From an uncultured Granulosicoccaceae bacterium (GTDB lineage Bacteria; Pseudomonadota; Gammaproteobacteria; Granulosicoccales; Granulosicoccaceae): a stretch of DNA of 64,000 bases. Numbering within the stretch: the stretch's first letter is position 1; each line of letters begins with the position of its first letter. Positions 1 to 9,458 of the stretch are shown one piece after another. The stretch is from NCBI GenBank assembly GCA_937930305.1, contig CALGLE010000009.1:1-64000 (forward strand). Direction: 5' to 3'. Both the position numbers and the translations under genes were made by a program. A model generated the notes under the pieces. That model saw only the letters and a program-made list of their open reading frames with translations. It searched no databases and had not been told where the DNA came from.

Positions 1-1323
1 GCCCAGCTCTTCGGCTACCTCGGGCAATTCGGCAGGGCGGAACAAAATAGACTGGTGCTCGAAGTTGCCACCTTCTGTTACACCCCACAAGCTCGTTGCA
101 ATTTTTACTTCGTCCTCGTCCAGCACGTCAGACAAGGTTTCGGGCGTCCATAGAAAAAAGGTCCCTTCCGCGCCTTCGGAATCCGCGTCTGTGGCCGAAT
201 AAAACAATCCCTCTGGCGACATCATTTCACGTTTTACGTAGTCCAAAATACCTTGCGACGTATTTGCGTGATCAGACGCTCCACCCAATAGAAAGGCTTG
301 GGCATAAACACGCGCCAGTAATCCTTGGTTGTACAGCATCTTTTCAAAGTGCGGCACCAGCCATTCTTCATCAACCGCGTAGCGATGAAACCCACCACCA
401 ATTTGATCATGAATACCGCCTGCAGCCATGCGTTGCAGCGTGAAATCTACGGCATTAATTGCGGGTGTGTTGTCGTTTAATCTTGCCTCATTCAATAGAA
501 AAAATAACAGGGCCTCTTGCGGAAACTTTGGAGCACCACCGAAACCACCCAAAAAATCATCGTGAATGGATAAGGCTAATTGAGCCGCTCGCGCGGTTTC
601 ACGCTCACCCACATCGCGCGCCTCAGCACCCACCGCGTTGGTGCGTCTCAACGCCTCGCTGATCTGATCGGCAAGATCCACTAATGCCGGTCTATCATCT
701 TTCCACAGCACGTTGATTTGCTGCAACAAATCGGTAAATGTTGCCGGTGGATAGTAAGTTCCCCCATGAAACGGTCGACCCGTGGAATCCAAAAAATTAG
801 ACATGGGCCAACCACCACGACCGGTGATCATCATGACCGCATTCATGTACAGCGAATCCACATCGGGTAACTGCTCACGGTCTACCTTAATCGCTATAAA
901 GTGCTCGTTTAAGATGTCAGCGATAGGCACACTTTCAAAGCTTTCCCGCTCCATGACATGGCACCAATGGCAAGTGGCATAACCAATGGACAAGAACACC
1001 GGTTTGTCTTCTTTTTGTGCACGTTCGAACGCTTCATCCCCAAAGGGGTACCAGTTAACCGGGTTATGAGCGTGTTGCAACAGATACGGAGATTTCTCAT
1101 TAATCAACCGATTAATGTACTCAGGCCGACCGTCACTTAAAAAATGCTCGGTTCTAGGCTTGTAGTCTGCCTCCATCGCCTCAAATGCTTCAAGCAATGA
1201 AGCAGACAATTGCGCATCAAGATCCATCGCAATAATCGGATCTTTTGCGCTAGCTATTGATGCGTACAAAGCGACAACTAGACCAGCAACCGATACCCAC
1301 TTTCTCACGTGCACTGCCCTCAT
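1..1323 (-). CDS. DUF255 thioredoxin-like protein (YyaL/SPATA20 family), exported, 3' end off the window
   Basis: Partial gene: 441 codons are inside the window and the C-terminus lies beyond base 1. A hydrophobic signal-like N-terminus (about residues 8-26, ending ASIASA) precedes the family core: [18 protein letters not shown] near residue 78, then a thioredoxin-like CHWC at 118-121, then GRGGWPM and PKFP. YyaL/SPATA20 proteins join a thioredoxin-like domain to an alpha/alpha toroid resembling glycan epimerases; their biochemical role is poorly defined. The ATG at 1323 overlaps the TGA of the DsbA gene (ATGA), so the two are probably translated together. The signal-like segment suggests a periplasmic location, unlike many relatives. 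Family assignment is firm, function is not. Confidence 0.85.
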   Translation of the reverse strand, partial: MRAVHVRKWVSVAGLVVALYASIASAKDPIIAMDLDAQLSASLLEAFEAMEADYKPRTEHFLSDGRPEYINRLINEKSPYLLQHAHNPVNWYPFGDEAFERAQKEDKPVFLSIGYATCHWCHVMERESFESVPIADILNEHFIAIKVDREQLPDVDSLYMNAVMMITGRGGWPMSNFLDSTGRPFHGGTYYPPATFTDLLQQINVLWKDDRPALVDLADQISEALRRTNAVGAEARDVGERETARAAQLALSIHDDFLGGFGGAPKFPQEALLFFLLNEARLNDNTPAINAVDFTLQRMAAGGIHDQIGGGFHRYAVDEEWLVPHFEKMLYNQGLLARVYAQAFLLGGASDHANTSQGILDYVKREMMSPEGLFYSATDADSEGAEGTFFLWTPETLSDVLDEDEVKIATSLWGVTEGGNFEHQSILFRPAELPEVAEELG

Positions 1324-1979
1324 ATTTCCATTCTGGCTTTCTCTTCCGCGGCTAAGCGATCAAGAATTTCAAAGGTTTTTTCGTAACTGCCTGCCATAGA
1401 TGGACTGGTCATGTAACGACCATTGATTAATAAACTGGGAACACCGGTTACTCGTGAACCCTGCGCTAATAGAACGGCGCGCTTGATTCCCGAATTCACC
1501 GAGAATGAGTCCATAGTCTTCAAGAATTGTTCCTTATCAATACCCATTTCACCCGCGAAAGCAGCTAAATCTTTAGGACGGCTTAAGCGACGACGATCCT
1601 TATGGATAGCATCGAAAAGCTGCTCAAAAACTTGTTCGGTAACCCCTAATTGCTCAGCGGCGTAGAAAAATCGGGAATGCCCTTCCCAGTTGGGATTTAA
1701 AGGCGGAGCCGAGCGAACAAAAGATACATAGTCAGGCTTGTTCTTTACCCACTCATTGATGGCTGGCTCAAATGCGAAACAATGCGGGCAACCGAACCAG
1801 AAAAATTCTAATACTTCGACGCTATTAGAATCCAGCGTTTGTTGCGGCGGGTCGACGATTGCGTACCCTTGAGAGGCGCTTTGAGCGTACGCAGCGTTTG
1901 TAAGCGACAGCCCTGCAGCCGCAGACCCACCGACCAGCGCTAGTCGGGCACTGACGTTAAGAAATTCGCGTTTATTCAT
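1320..1979 (-). CDS. dsbA: Thiol:disulfide interchange protein DsbA
   Basis: Periplasmic DsbA-type oxidase of 219 residues, a normal length. A signal segment (about 1-32, ending AYA/AQS) is followed by a thioredoxin fold with active site C64-P-H-C67 in a FFWFGCPHC context, and a cis-proline loop at V180-P181 ([10 protein letters not shown]). The family introduces disulfides into exported proteins and is re-oxidised by DsbB, which is not in this window. The gene sits alone after a 227-base gap, then overlaps the DUF255 gene by four bases. It lies beside an ECF-controlled redoxin, so this end of the window looks devoted to extracytoplasmic thiol chemistry. Confidence 0.93.
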   Translation of the reverse strand: MNKREFLNVSARLALVGGSAAAGLSLTNAAYAQSASQGYAIVDPPQQTLDSNSVEVLEFFWFGCPHCFAFEPAINEWVKNKPDYVSFVRSAPPLNPNWEGHSRFFYAAEQLGVTEQVFEQLFDAIHKDRRRLSRPKDLAAFAGEMGIDKEQFLKTMDSFSVNSGIKRAVLLAQGSRVTGVPSLLINGRYMTSPSMAGSYEKTFEILDRLAAEEKARMEI

Positions 1980-2075
1980 GGTTCTAAACCTAATTACATG
2001 TTTTTACTGTGTCAGGTTTTAAACGAATCGTTTCAACGATTGATTGCACGACTCGTGCGCAAATATTTTCAGCAC

Positions 2076-2114
2076 AAAAAACGCAACAACCCCAGCAATA
2101 ATCAATTGCTGGGG
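2076..2114 (-). terminator. Probable intrinsic terminator of the sigma/anti-sigma/redoxin operon
   Basis: CCCCAGCAAT (2090-2099) pairs perfectly with ATTGCTGGGG (2105-2114) around a five-base loop. Read on the minus strand the stem is followed, after about eight bases, by a run of six T (the A run at 2076-2081). It lies about 90 bases past the redoxin stop and before dsbA. The delayed T run makes it a non-ideal but plausible terminator. The rest of the 1980-2206 gap must hold the dsbA promoter, which I cannot place confidently. Confidence 0.55.
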
Positions 2115-2206
2115 CTTGGGCGATCAAGCTAAGCCCAATTCTCGTCATTTATTGCCAGGGATTACGAGTATGAGGTTTTATCAGGGCACACAAGAGCTTA
2201 TGGGAG

Positions 2207-2791
2207 TCACCCCAGTTGCACCTTAACAAACTCAATTAGCGATTCACGGTTAACATGAAAATCGTTGTAGAACACCCTGCCTTCTGGGTTAATAAGAATT
2301 AACCAAGGCGTACCACCGGTGCGATAGTTTTTCATGGTGTCAGGTAAATCATGGGTGTCTGGGTTTCCTGGGTCGTGCCCCATCACGATGGGCAAATCGT
2401 AGCGTAGCTGCAATTTACGCACATCATCTACGGTGTTGCTGCCGTGCCCTTCAAACACCGTTTGGATACCAGCAATCGCCACCTTCGGGTGTTCATGAAA
2501 TTCATCTGCAAATGCTTTTAGCGTTGGGAAACCACTGCTGTGGCACCCTGGGCACCAATTCTGAAAACACTTTAAAAATACCCACTTACCGCGAGATTCT
2601 TTCACCGAGAAAGAACTGGGCTTGCCGTCGGCATCAATCCAATAATCTAATTCAAGTTCAGGAGCCGCCCTGCCTTCAATACCTCGTACCGGTAAATTAT
2701 CCTGCTGGGCTCTTAATATTCCTGGCATCACAGAACCTGCGGCAACCGCTGCGGCCCCAGCCATCAAATGCCGTCGAGTTAATTCAGTCAC
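2207..2791 (-). CDS. Exported TlpA/redoxin-type thioredoxin-fold protein (CPGC)
   Basis: A 194-residue thioredoxin-fold protein with N-terminal TRRHLMAGAAA, a twin-arginine-like Tat signal (RR at 6-7), cleavage probably after ILRAQ near residue 29. The redox site is W79-C80-P-G-C83. TGGTPWLILINPEGRV near the C-terminus is the usual cis-proline strand of the family. It starts with GTG at 2791, overlapping the anti-sigma stop by four bases (GTGA), so it is translationally coupled to the sigma/anti-sigma pair. Likely role: a periplasmic thiol reductase or peroxiredoxin-like protein in the stress response controlled by that sigma factor. The substrate is unknown. Confidence 0.8.
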   Translation of the reverse strand: MTELTRRHLMAGAAAVAAGSVMPGILRAQQDNLPVRGIEGRAAPELELDYWIDADGKPSSFSVKESRGKWVFLKCFQNWCPGCHSSGFPTLKAFADEFHEHPKVAIAGIQTVFEGHGSNTVDDVRKLQLRYDLPIVMGHDPGNPDTHDLPDTMKNYRTGGTPWLILINPEGRVFYNDFHVNRESLIEFVKVQLG

Positions 2792-3399
2792 TGGCTTGCA
2801 TCTCCGGGTTCGTAGGAACCAACCATGGCGTACACCAAACCACTCTCACGCCATATTTTCACGTCAACTCCATCAACTACTTTCTGACTGTTATCGATGG
2901 CATTAAGTTCATCAGCGGCTCGCGTCATAAACACACTTAATGTTCTATCTGTGGACTTATGTGTCAGCTCAATGTGAGCTGCAATCTGACCGCTTAGCGA
3001 ACAGTAACGTGCGCCTTTAACGTTGTATTGACCAGAGACTGACTTGGGCAACGCCAAATTAAAGGGCAGCAACACCATGCGTTCGCCAATGGTGTCAATA
3101 GAGGATTCTTTAATTTCTAAATCAAGGCGCATCGAGTGATTCATCGCCACCTCTTTAATGGCCCGATCCGTTCGTTCAGCGTGCACCCCAACGTTGTGTA
3201 CGAATGATGCCACTAGGACTAGAACAGTAGCCGCCACGGCCGAACCGATCCATGCAGCGCCCCTAGCTTGAGAGAATCTTTGCCATACTGAAAATTTTGG
3301 TCGCAGGGTTTGAGCTTGCGACACCATCGAACTCACCACATTGTCTGGTAGCGCATGAGATTGATAGTGCTCTTTTATTCGATCATCTGAATCGTTCAT
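2788..3399 (-). CDS. Putative membrane anti-sigma factor
   Basis: A 203-residue protein with one transmembrane segment (about 48-67). The short cytoplasmic N-terminus contains IKEHYQSHALPDNV, and a periplasmic domain of about 130 residues follows. No zinc-binding anti-sigma HxxxCxxC motif is visible. Assignment rests on this architecture and on its place directly after an ECF sigma gene, with a four-base ATGA overlap on that side and a GTGA overlap with the redoxin. By inference it holds the sigma factor at the inner membrane and its periplasmic domain senses a signal, perhaps thiol state given the partner redoxin. Confidence 0.65.
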   Translation of the reverse strand: MNDSDDRIKEHYQSHALPDNVVSSMVSQAQTLRPKFSVWQRFSQARGAAWIGSAVAATVLVLVASFVHNVGVHAERTDRAIKEVAMNHSMRLDLEIKESSIDTIGERMVLLPFNLALPKSVSGQYNVKGARYCSLSGQIAAHIELTHKSTDRTLSVFMTRAADELNAIDNSQKVVDGVDVKIWRESGLVYAMVGSYEPGDASQ

Positions 3400-3917
3400 T
3401 TCAGCCCCCTAACATCCACTTTTGGAGCAACTCGACCTTCCTCTTCCATTAGGTAAGTACGTAACTTCATCCGAGCTCTGTGAATCATGCTCAAGACGGT
3501 ACCTCTTGGACTGTTGGTCAACTTCGCAACCTCTTCAGCGGTATATCCTTCAACCACCGTTAAAAATAAAGCTTCACGTTCAGCAACTCGCAGCTTGGCT
3601 AAGCACCGATTTAGCTGAGGATCCCCCACATCGCTAACAGAGCGCTCGGCGTTGTCATCACTTAAACCTAAGGGTGCATCATTAATGGATATGTGTTGGA
3701 AACGCTGAGCATGCCGAAAGTGGTCAATGTAAAGATTACGAATAGCGCGGATTAGAACCGCTTTTGACGGGTTGGGCCCATAGGCTTTAACCACCTTCAA
3801 CCAGGATTCTTGCACTAAGTCCTCGGCGTCCGCTGGGTCCACTCGTAAGGCGCAGGCGTACCGATATCCAGCGCCAATAAGCTCTTGCAGTTCGCGTTCA
3901 GTCAATGGAATATCCAT
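3396..3917 (-). CDS. ECF-family RNA polymerase sigma factor
   Basis: Sigma-70 ECF protein. Region 2 carries DAEDLVQESWLKVVKAY and a IRAIRNLYIDHFRH segment; region 4 carries LRVAEREALFLTVVEGYTAEEVAKL and the helix-turn-helix SPRGTVLSMIHRARMKLR. I chose the ATG at 3917 (173 residues), because region 2 then starts close to the N-terminus as in other ECF factors. An in-frame GTG at 3974 would add 19 residues with no family similarity. Neither start has a clear ribosome-binding site. First gene of a three-gene overlapping operon (sigma, anti-sigma, redoxin). Such factors often activate their own promoter, which would lie in 3918-4043. Confidence 0.88.
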   Translation of the reverse strand: MDIPLTERELQELIGAGYRYACALRVDPADAEDLVQESWLKVVKAYGPNPSKAVLIRAIRNLYIDHFRHAQRFQHISINDAPLGLSDDNAERSVSDVGDPQLNRCLAKLRVAEREALFLTVVEGYTAEEVAKLTNSPRGTVLSMIHRARMKLRTYLMEEEGRVAPKVDVRGLK

Positions 3918-4043
3918 GGTGGTTTGACGAGATGCACCCTCGTTTGATTGCACTATCGGTGATAAATTCAACACCGGATAGGGAAAACCACCTTTTTCAG
4001 CCTAAACAATCAGACTCTGAGTAATAAACCACCGACAAAGTCG

Positions 4044-4871
4044 CTATTTTATAATGATGATACGTTTGATTAGGCCAATGACTACGAACAGAAATATCAG
4101 TGGAAACACCACGGTTTGCATCAGAAAAACCACAATTAAGCGGATGGTGTTCTCACTAATGCGCTCAGCGGCCGCTCGGTAATCATCCATTCTTTGTTCG
4201 ATGCTGATGCTGTCACCAATTCGTCGGACCACTTCACGGGCTCTTTGTAACGTGGACAGATTCTCCGCGTCACCGCCGGTTCGTTCTTCACGAGCCACAT
4301 CGTTAAGCTCAGTTATTTCTGACTGCGCTAAAGAAAGCTCACCACTGGCGCGTTGGTAGTCTGCATCTAGAAACGTGTTGTATACCCACTGGTTCGCCAG
4401 CGCGATGCCTGGCATCATGAATCTTAGCAAGGCCAAAAATAGGAACACACGTCCAGCAATTTTTACCAACTGAGGGTTCTTAAGCCACCAATGCGCTGCT
4501 ATGGCGACACCGGCTGCGACCGTTAATGCCAGCAGCAAACCCTGCCAAGAGCTCATGGCCAGTAGCACTTGCTGAACACCCAACGAGCTTGAGGCGAGCA
4601 TCATGATCCATGAAAAGCGTTCCACTAAATCATTGATGGGGTCTAAGATTTCCCCTGGCGTGAAGTTAACTCCCACACCCGCTGGCTGAATCGCGACTTC
4701 TGTGCCCTGAGCGACCGACAACACGCCATTTAATCCACGCGCTAACGCCCAGGTGACTAAGGCCCGTTTAAAGGCGGAATCAACCGTAGCTTCGCCTTGG
4801 GCATCCAAAGACGGCCACCAAGCAAGGGCGGTGGCCGCAACGATAAATAGAATTAGCAGATTTCGGCGCAT
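4044..4871 (-). CDS. Unknown membrane protein downstream of soeC
   Basis: I do not recognise this 275-residue protein. It has an N-terminal signal/anchor (4-20), two hydrophobic segments (about 108-128 and 137-158) and a hydrophobic C-terminus (243-268) ending in IKRIIIIK. Between them, about 175-240 is charged and helical, probably coiled coil (SLAQSEITELNDVAREE). It starts 18 bases after the SoeC stop on the same strand, so it is probably co-transcribed with the molybdoenzyme operon. A scaffold, assembly or electron-transfer accessory role would be guesswork. Confidence 0.7.
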   Translation of the reverse strand: MRRNLLILFIVAATALAWWPSLDAQGEATVDSAFKRALVTWALARGLNGVLSVAQGTEVAIQPAGVGVNFTPGEILDPINDLVERFSWIMMLASSSLGVQQVLLAMSSWQGLLLALTVAAGVAIAAHWWLKNPQLVKIAGRVFLFLALLRFMMPGIALANQWVYNTFLDADYQRASGELSLAQSEITELNDVAREERTGGDAENLSTLQRAREVVRRIGDSISIEQRMDDYRAAAERISENTIRLIVVFLMQTVVFPLIFLFVVIGLIKRIIIIK

Positions 4872-4889
4872 AGGCTAAGCATATACGAC

Positions 4890-5801
4890 TCAAGTGCGTT
4901 GCTGCCCGTGATACAAAGTGACCACATGCCGAGCTTCTGCGAAAAACAACCATCGCTCAACAAATACGCCGGCAAGCACCATCAGTGAGGCCAAAGCCGC
5001 GTGAGCAATGCCAGGTGTGCCCAGTAATCCTGTTAGAAAGACCAGCGGCAGCACAAACCCCACCACAATGGCAATGACACGAGCCCAAATGATTTTTGCT
5101 CGCGCCACTTCGTAGCCAAATTCCTTGGTTAAAAAAGTATCGGAGCTGTGCCCAACATCCAGCAGTTGTACTGTGGCTCGGGTGAAACCTAAGGCGGTGT
5201 TAATGGTTGGGCCGGCCGGTTGCCCTATCCAAGAAAAATATAACAGTTTGGAAAACGCCGCGGCCGCAATGACGGCAATCGTCAAAGCCAACACACGCGG
5301 TGTGTAGACACCTTGGATTAATGTGATCAAGGTGAAAAGGGCCGCCCCTGCCGATAAACCCAATAAAACAAAATTAACCGGTGTCAACGCATTGTTCCAT
5401 TGCCGGATGGTTTTCAAGCTGGCGTAGATCATGGCGGTACACACTAAAATAACAATGCACAACGCAGCAACCAAAAGGGAAAGAAACGCATTGCCACTCA
5501 ACAGCAACCATAACAAAGCGAGTGGGTAAAACAACACGGCAAACACGGCCTCACGAGACAGCCACGAGGTACGAAAACGCATGAAGGAGCGCCAAGCGTT
5601 TTTCGGATTAGCCAAATGCAGTGTGGATGACAACAAACCCACCGTAACGAGAATTAAGCCAATGATGCCGACCGCGATAAATTGACCATTGCTAATCGTT
5701 GGCGTTAATCCGGCCAAACGAGACAAAGCCAACCAGAACAGCAGGCCGTAACCTGCACCCGCTGTAACGGTAAAGATAATGACAGACGGAGCTGGATGCA
5801 T
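4890..5801 (-). CDS. soeC: Membrane anchor subunit of molybdoenzyme (SoeC/DmsC-like)
   Basis: A 303-residue polytopic protein with about eight transmembrane helices, matching the DmsC/SoeC anchor family that hands electrons between an iron-sulfur subunit and the quinone pool. Conserved-looking parts are the N-terminal SVIIFTVTAGAGYGLLFWLA and the loop HLANPKNAWRSFMRFRTSWLSREA, typical of DmsC relatives. Its ATG overlaps the stop of soeB by one base (TAATG). In sulfite dehydrogenase this subunit would pass electrons from sulfite oxidation to quinone. DMSO or polysulfide reductase anchors look alike, so the substrate is inferred from subunits A and B. Confidence 0.78.
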   Translation of the reverse strand: MHPAPSVIIFTVTAGAGYGLLFWLALSRLAGLTPTISNGQFIAVGIIGLILVTVGLLSSTLHLANPKNAWRSFMRFRTSWLSREAVFAVLFYPLALLWLLLSGNAFLSLLVAALCIVILVCTAMIYASLKTIRQWNNALTPVNFVLLGLSAGAALFTLITLIQGVYTPRVLALTIAVIAAAAFSKLLYFSWIGQPAGPTINTALGFTRATVQLLDVGHSSDTFLTKEFGYEVARAKIIWARVIAIVVGFVLPLVFLTGLLGTPGIAHAALASLMVLAGVFVERWLFFAEARHVVTLYHGQQRT

Positions 5802-6544
5802 TAACGCTCTCCCAGTGAATCAAAGGCCGATTTTTGCTTCTGCAGCCATTTACCCAATAAGCTTTGAGTTTTTGTAGAAGCATCAGCGGAACCGTTCGTC
5901 TCTGCCGTTTTGGTCGCTTGCGGTGCGGTCGGCCGTTCACGCGGTGGTAAGTACTTATTAACCGGGTTGTAGCCCACCTCGGGCATCATGGCGTAACCGC
6001 CGCGTTCGCGCACCAAGGTGCTCACTTCTGAATTGGGATCATCAAAGTCGCCAAAAAAACGCGCGCTGGTAGGACACGTTAAAACGCAAGCGGGCTGTCG
6101 ATCTTCTTTCGGCAAGTTAACGTCATAAATGCGATCCACACACAAGGTGCATTTTTTCATTACGCCTTGTTCTTGATCCAATTCACGAGCCCCGTATGGG
6201 CACGCCCAAGCGCACAGGTTACAACCCATGCATTTGGATTGATCCACCAACACAATGCCGTCTTCTTCGCGCTTATAGGATGCACCGGTGGGGCAAACTG
6301 TTACGCAAGCCGCATCATCACAATGCATGCACGACATGGGTGTGTTAATCGTTTTATTGTGAGGATACTCATCCACTTCATAGTGTCTGATGCGGTTAAA
6401 CCAAACCCCACTGGGCTCTTTACCGTACGGCTCATAGTCACTCAACGGACCCGTCGTACCAGAGGTATTCCATTGTTTACACGCCACCGCACACGCATGA
6501 CAGCCCACACAGGTGTCTAAATCTATGACCAGTCCAAGTTTCAT
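5801..6544 (-). CDS. soeB: Four-cluster [4Fe-4S] electron-transfer subunit (SoeB/DmsB-like)
   Basis: A 247-residue ferredoxin-type subunit with the four cysteine groups of the DmsB family. The first is C12-x2-C15-x2-C18-x3-C22 (TCVGCHACAVACKQW). Then come CMHCDDAACVTVCPTGA, CMGCNLCAWACPYGA, and a KCTLCVDR group completed by CVLTCPTSARFFGD. There is no signal peptide, so it sits on the cytoplasmic face. The C-terminal 50 residues are low-complexity (QATKTAETNGSADASTKTQ). One base separates it from soeA upstream, and it overlaps soeC. It carries electrons from the molybdenum subunit to the membrane anchor. Confidence 0.85.
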   Translation of the reverse strand: MKLGLVIDLDTCVGCHACAVACKQWNTSGTTGPLSDYEPYGKEPSGVWFNRIRHYEVDEYPHNKTINTPMSCMHCDDAACVTVCPTGASYKREEDGIVLVDQSKCMGCNLCAWACPYGARELDQEQGVMKKCTLCVDRIYDVNLPKEDRQPACVLTCPTSARFFGDFDDPNSEVSTLVRERGGYAMMPEVGYNPVNKYLPPRERPTAPQATKTAETNGSADASTKTQSLLGKWLQKQKSAFDSLGER

Positions 6545-6545
6545 G

Positions 6546-9458
6546 TTACAGGCCTCCTTTGGTGAGCGTATCTTTGATGGAACGCACTAAGTTCACCGGT
6601 TCGTGTGTGGCATAGCGAAGGGTGTCGGGTGAATCACTCATACCCGGTAGCGGCTTGATGGTGTCAAACGTTGGGTAAACACCGGTTTCACCCAGTTTTG
6701 CTGGCGTGATTTTCACCTTTAAGTCATACCAAGCTGCTTGTCCGGTAACAGGATCTGAATTCGTTAAGCTGCGCTCGCCATCTTGAGCAGGCAGTAGTTC
6801 AGAAATTAAATGGTTCATCAAAAAGCCGCGCGTGCTTTCAGGGGCATCTTTATCTAAGCCCCATGCCCCTGACTGTTTGCCAATGGCGTTCCAAGTCCAC
6901 ACCGTGTCCGGGTTGCACCCTTCCATTAACTTCACCTGACATCGCACTTTTCCATTATGCGATTCCAACCAAACCCACGACATATCTTCAATGCCCATGC
7001 TCACACCCTTGGCCCGATTCATATACAAATAGTTTTGCGCCATGATTTGGCGCAACCAAGAATTTTGCGAATCCCAAGAGTGATACATAAACATGGGCCG
7101 TTGATTCACTGCATGGAATGTATATTCTTCGTTGTCTACCCGGCTCTCTTCGATGGGTTGATACCAAAAGGGCAAAGGATCAAAGTATTTAATCAAGCGT
7201 TGCTTATCGGTTTCGTGTTTGGGTTGCGGGCCATCGTATAAGCCTTGGCCTGCCAAGCGAAACTTCTGCACCACTTCCGAATACAGCTCCATAACAATTG
7301 GGCCATCGTGAGCATTAAAGCCGACACTAGCGGCCCACTCTAAATAACTTTTATTCGCGAAGCGGTAGTAGCGATGTTCTGGGGGTAGGTCTTGCTGAAA
7401 GAAGCAGCCGTTATCGATGTAATCCTGCCATTGGTTCGGGTTGGGCTCTCCAACTAGTGATTTCTCGCCTTGCGTGCCACGAAAACCTGCCAAAAAGCCA
7501 ATGCCGGGAGATTTTTCCCAGTTAACGATGAAGTCTTCATAACCTTTAAACTTTGCACTGCCATCTTCTTTGGTTAACGCTGGGAATCCCAGTTCGGTGC
7601 CCAATTCAATCAGCACCTCTTGCCATGGCCGAACATCTCGATCAATTTCAATGATCGGCTGACGAATGGAATCACACACCGCATGTGGCTCACTGATCGG
7701 GCGATCCAAGATGGAGATGGTGTCGAAACGCTCTAAGTACGTGGTGTCGGGTAGCACCAAATCCGAGTAGTTCACCATCTCAGAATGAAACGCATCACTG
7801 GTAACGATAAATGGGATCTTGTATTCGCCGTCCTCGCCTTTGGTACGAAGCATCTCTTGCACTTCGGCCGTGTTCATTGAAGAATTCCAACTCATGTTAG
7901 CCATGAACAGCATCAGAGTGTCGATGGTGTAGGGGTCGCCCTTCACCGCGTTACTGATCACCATGTGCATCATGCCGTGATTGGCAATCGGCGCTTCCCA
8001 CGAATAGGCTTTATCGATTCGCAGTGGTTCACCGTCATCATCAATGACCAGATCTTCTGGCGCCATTGGAAAACCCAACGGTGGCGATTTTAACGGTGTG
8101 TTCGGCCCCTGCGGCTTGGCAGGTTTTACCGGCGGCGCAATATGACGTGGGAACGGGGGCTTGGCTAAATGAGACCCCGGTGAATCAATCGCACCAAGCA
8201 ACACTTGCACTAAGTGAATCGCACGACAGGTTTGAAAACCGTTCGAATGCGCAGAAATGCCGCGCATGGCATGCATCGCCACAGGACGACCGATGAATTG
8301 ATCGTGTTTTCGACCCGCCCAATCCGTCCACGGCGTATCGATAACAATGGATTCTTGAAAGGCAACGTGCGCCATCTCCAGCGCTAAACGTTCAATGGTT
8401 TCTGCACTGATACCCGTCTCCGCCGCTACGTTTTCGGGGGCATATTGTTCGTCTAGATACTTCTCTGCTAACTCCGTCATGACGGTTTTTAGCTTCTCAC
8501 CGTTAGCGCCCGTGTACTCACCAAACAACGCAGGCTTTGCCGATACATCACTCCAAGGCTTAAACGAATCGGTGTCTAAGTCCACCGCCAGCAACTCATC
8601 ATCGGCATCGCGATACAACATGCCATCCTTCGAAGTGCCGGGTGCATCAATGACAAGCTGAGTGCCGTTCGTGTAACGGGTTAAGAAATCCCAGTCGAAC
8701 TGATCGTTTTTCAGTAACACATGAACAAACGACAAGGCCAACAAACCATCCGTGCCCGGTTTGATGCCAACCCACTCATCGGCAATGGCTTGGTAACCGG
8801 TGCGAACAGGATTCACCGCAACAAATTTTGCGCCGTTACGCTTAAGTTTCTCTAAGCCAATTTTGATCGGATTAGACGCGTGATCTTCGGCCACACCCCA
8901 CATCATGAAATATTTGGCGTTGTCCCAATCAGGTTCACCAAATTCCCAAAACGATTGACCCACAGAATACAAACCACCAGCGGCCATATTGACGGAGCAA
9001 AAGCCGCCGTGAGCTGCCCAATTCACGGTGCCAAATTGGCTGGCCCAGAAACCCGTCAGCGCTTGCATTTGGTCACGACCGGTAAAGAACGCCAATTGCT
9101 GAGGATCGGTTTCTCGGATGTGCTTTAGGCGTTTTCCCAGCATCTGTAATGCCGCGTCCCAGGAGATGGGCTCAAACTCTCCCGCGCCACGTTCAGTGCC
9201 AGGCTTTCGCAATAACGGTTGAGTTAACTTTGCCGGGCTTTGCTGCTTCATAATGCCCGCATTGCCCTTGGCGCAAAGCACCCCTTTATTCACCGGATGA
9301 TCGCGGTTACCTTGGATAAAGCGAACCTGGTTGTCCTCCAGAGTCACTTTAATGCCACATCGGCAAGCACACATATAACAAGTGGTGGTCTTCACCACTT
9401 GCTTGGAATGGTTTTCAAACGCCGGTAAACCGGTCGTTGCATCAGACGGATTGTTCAT
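6546..9458 (-). CDS. soeA: Molybdopterin oxidoreductase catalytic subunit, probable sulfite dehydrogenase SoeA
   Basis: A 970-residue member of the DMSO-reductase superfamily. The N-terminal [4Fe-4S] motif is C27-x2-C30-x3-C34-x27-C62 (CYMCACRCGIK ... GVLCAKGNAG), followed by the MGD-binding domains and a C-terminal molybdopterin dinucleotide-binding domain. There is no Tat signal, consistent with the cytoplasmic SoeA type rather than periplasmic DMSO or polysulfide reductases. Gene order A-B-C and sizes match soeABC of purple sulfur bacteria and marine alphaproteobacteria, which oxidise sulfite to sulfate in the cytoplasm. The exact substrate is inferred; a thiosulfate or polysulfide enzyme is the main alternative. 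It is divergent from the reductase gene at 9609. Confidence 0.78.
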   Translation of the reverse strand: MNNPSDATTGLPAFENHSKQVVKTTTCYMCACRCGIKVTLEDNQVRFIQGNRDHPVNKGVLCAKGNAGIMKQQSPAKLTQPLLRKPGTERGAGEFEPISWDAALQMLGKRLKHIRETDPQQLAFFTGRDQMQALTGFWASQFGTVNWAAHGGFCSVNMAAGGLYSVGQSFWEFGEPDWDNAKYFMMWGVAEDHASNPIKIGLEKLKRNGAKFVAVNPVRTGYQAIADEWVGIKPGTDGLLALSFVHVLLKNDQFDWDFLTRYTNGTQLVIDAPGTSKDGMLYRDADDELLAVDLDTDSFKPWSDVSAKPALFGEYTGANGEKLKTVMTELAEKYLDEQYAPENVAAETGISAETIERLALEMAHVAFQESIVIDTPWTDWAGRKHDQFIGRPVAMHAMRGISAHSNGFQTCRAIHLVQVLLGAIDSPGSHLAKPPFPRHIAPPVKPAKPQGPNTPLKSPPLGFPMAPEDLVIDDDGEPLRIDKAYSWEAPIANHGMMHMVISNAVKGDPYTIDTLMLFMANMSWNSSMNTAEVQEMLRTKGEDGEYKIPFIVTSDAFHSEMVNYSDLVLPDTTYLERFDTISILDRPISEPHAVCDSIRQPIIEIDRDVRPWQEVLIELGTELGFPALTKEDGSAKFKGYEDFIVNWEKSPGIGFLAGFRGTQGEKSLVGEPNPNQWQDYIDNGCFFQQDLPPEHRYYRFANKSYLEWAASVGFNAHDGPIVMELYSEVVQKFRLAGQGLYDGPQPKHETDKQRLIKYFDPLPFWYQPIEESRVDNEEYTFHAVNQRPMFMYHSWDSQNSWLRQIMAQNYLYMNRAKGVSMGIEDMSWVWLESHNGKVRCQVKLMEGCNPDTVWTWNAIGKQSGAWGLDKDAPESTRGFLMNHLISELLPAQDGERSLTNSDPVTGQAAWYDLKVKITPAKLGETGVYPTFDTIKPLPGMSDSPDTLRYATHEPVNLVRSIKDTLTKGGL

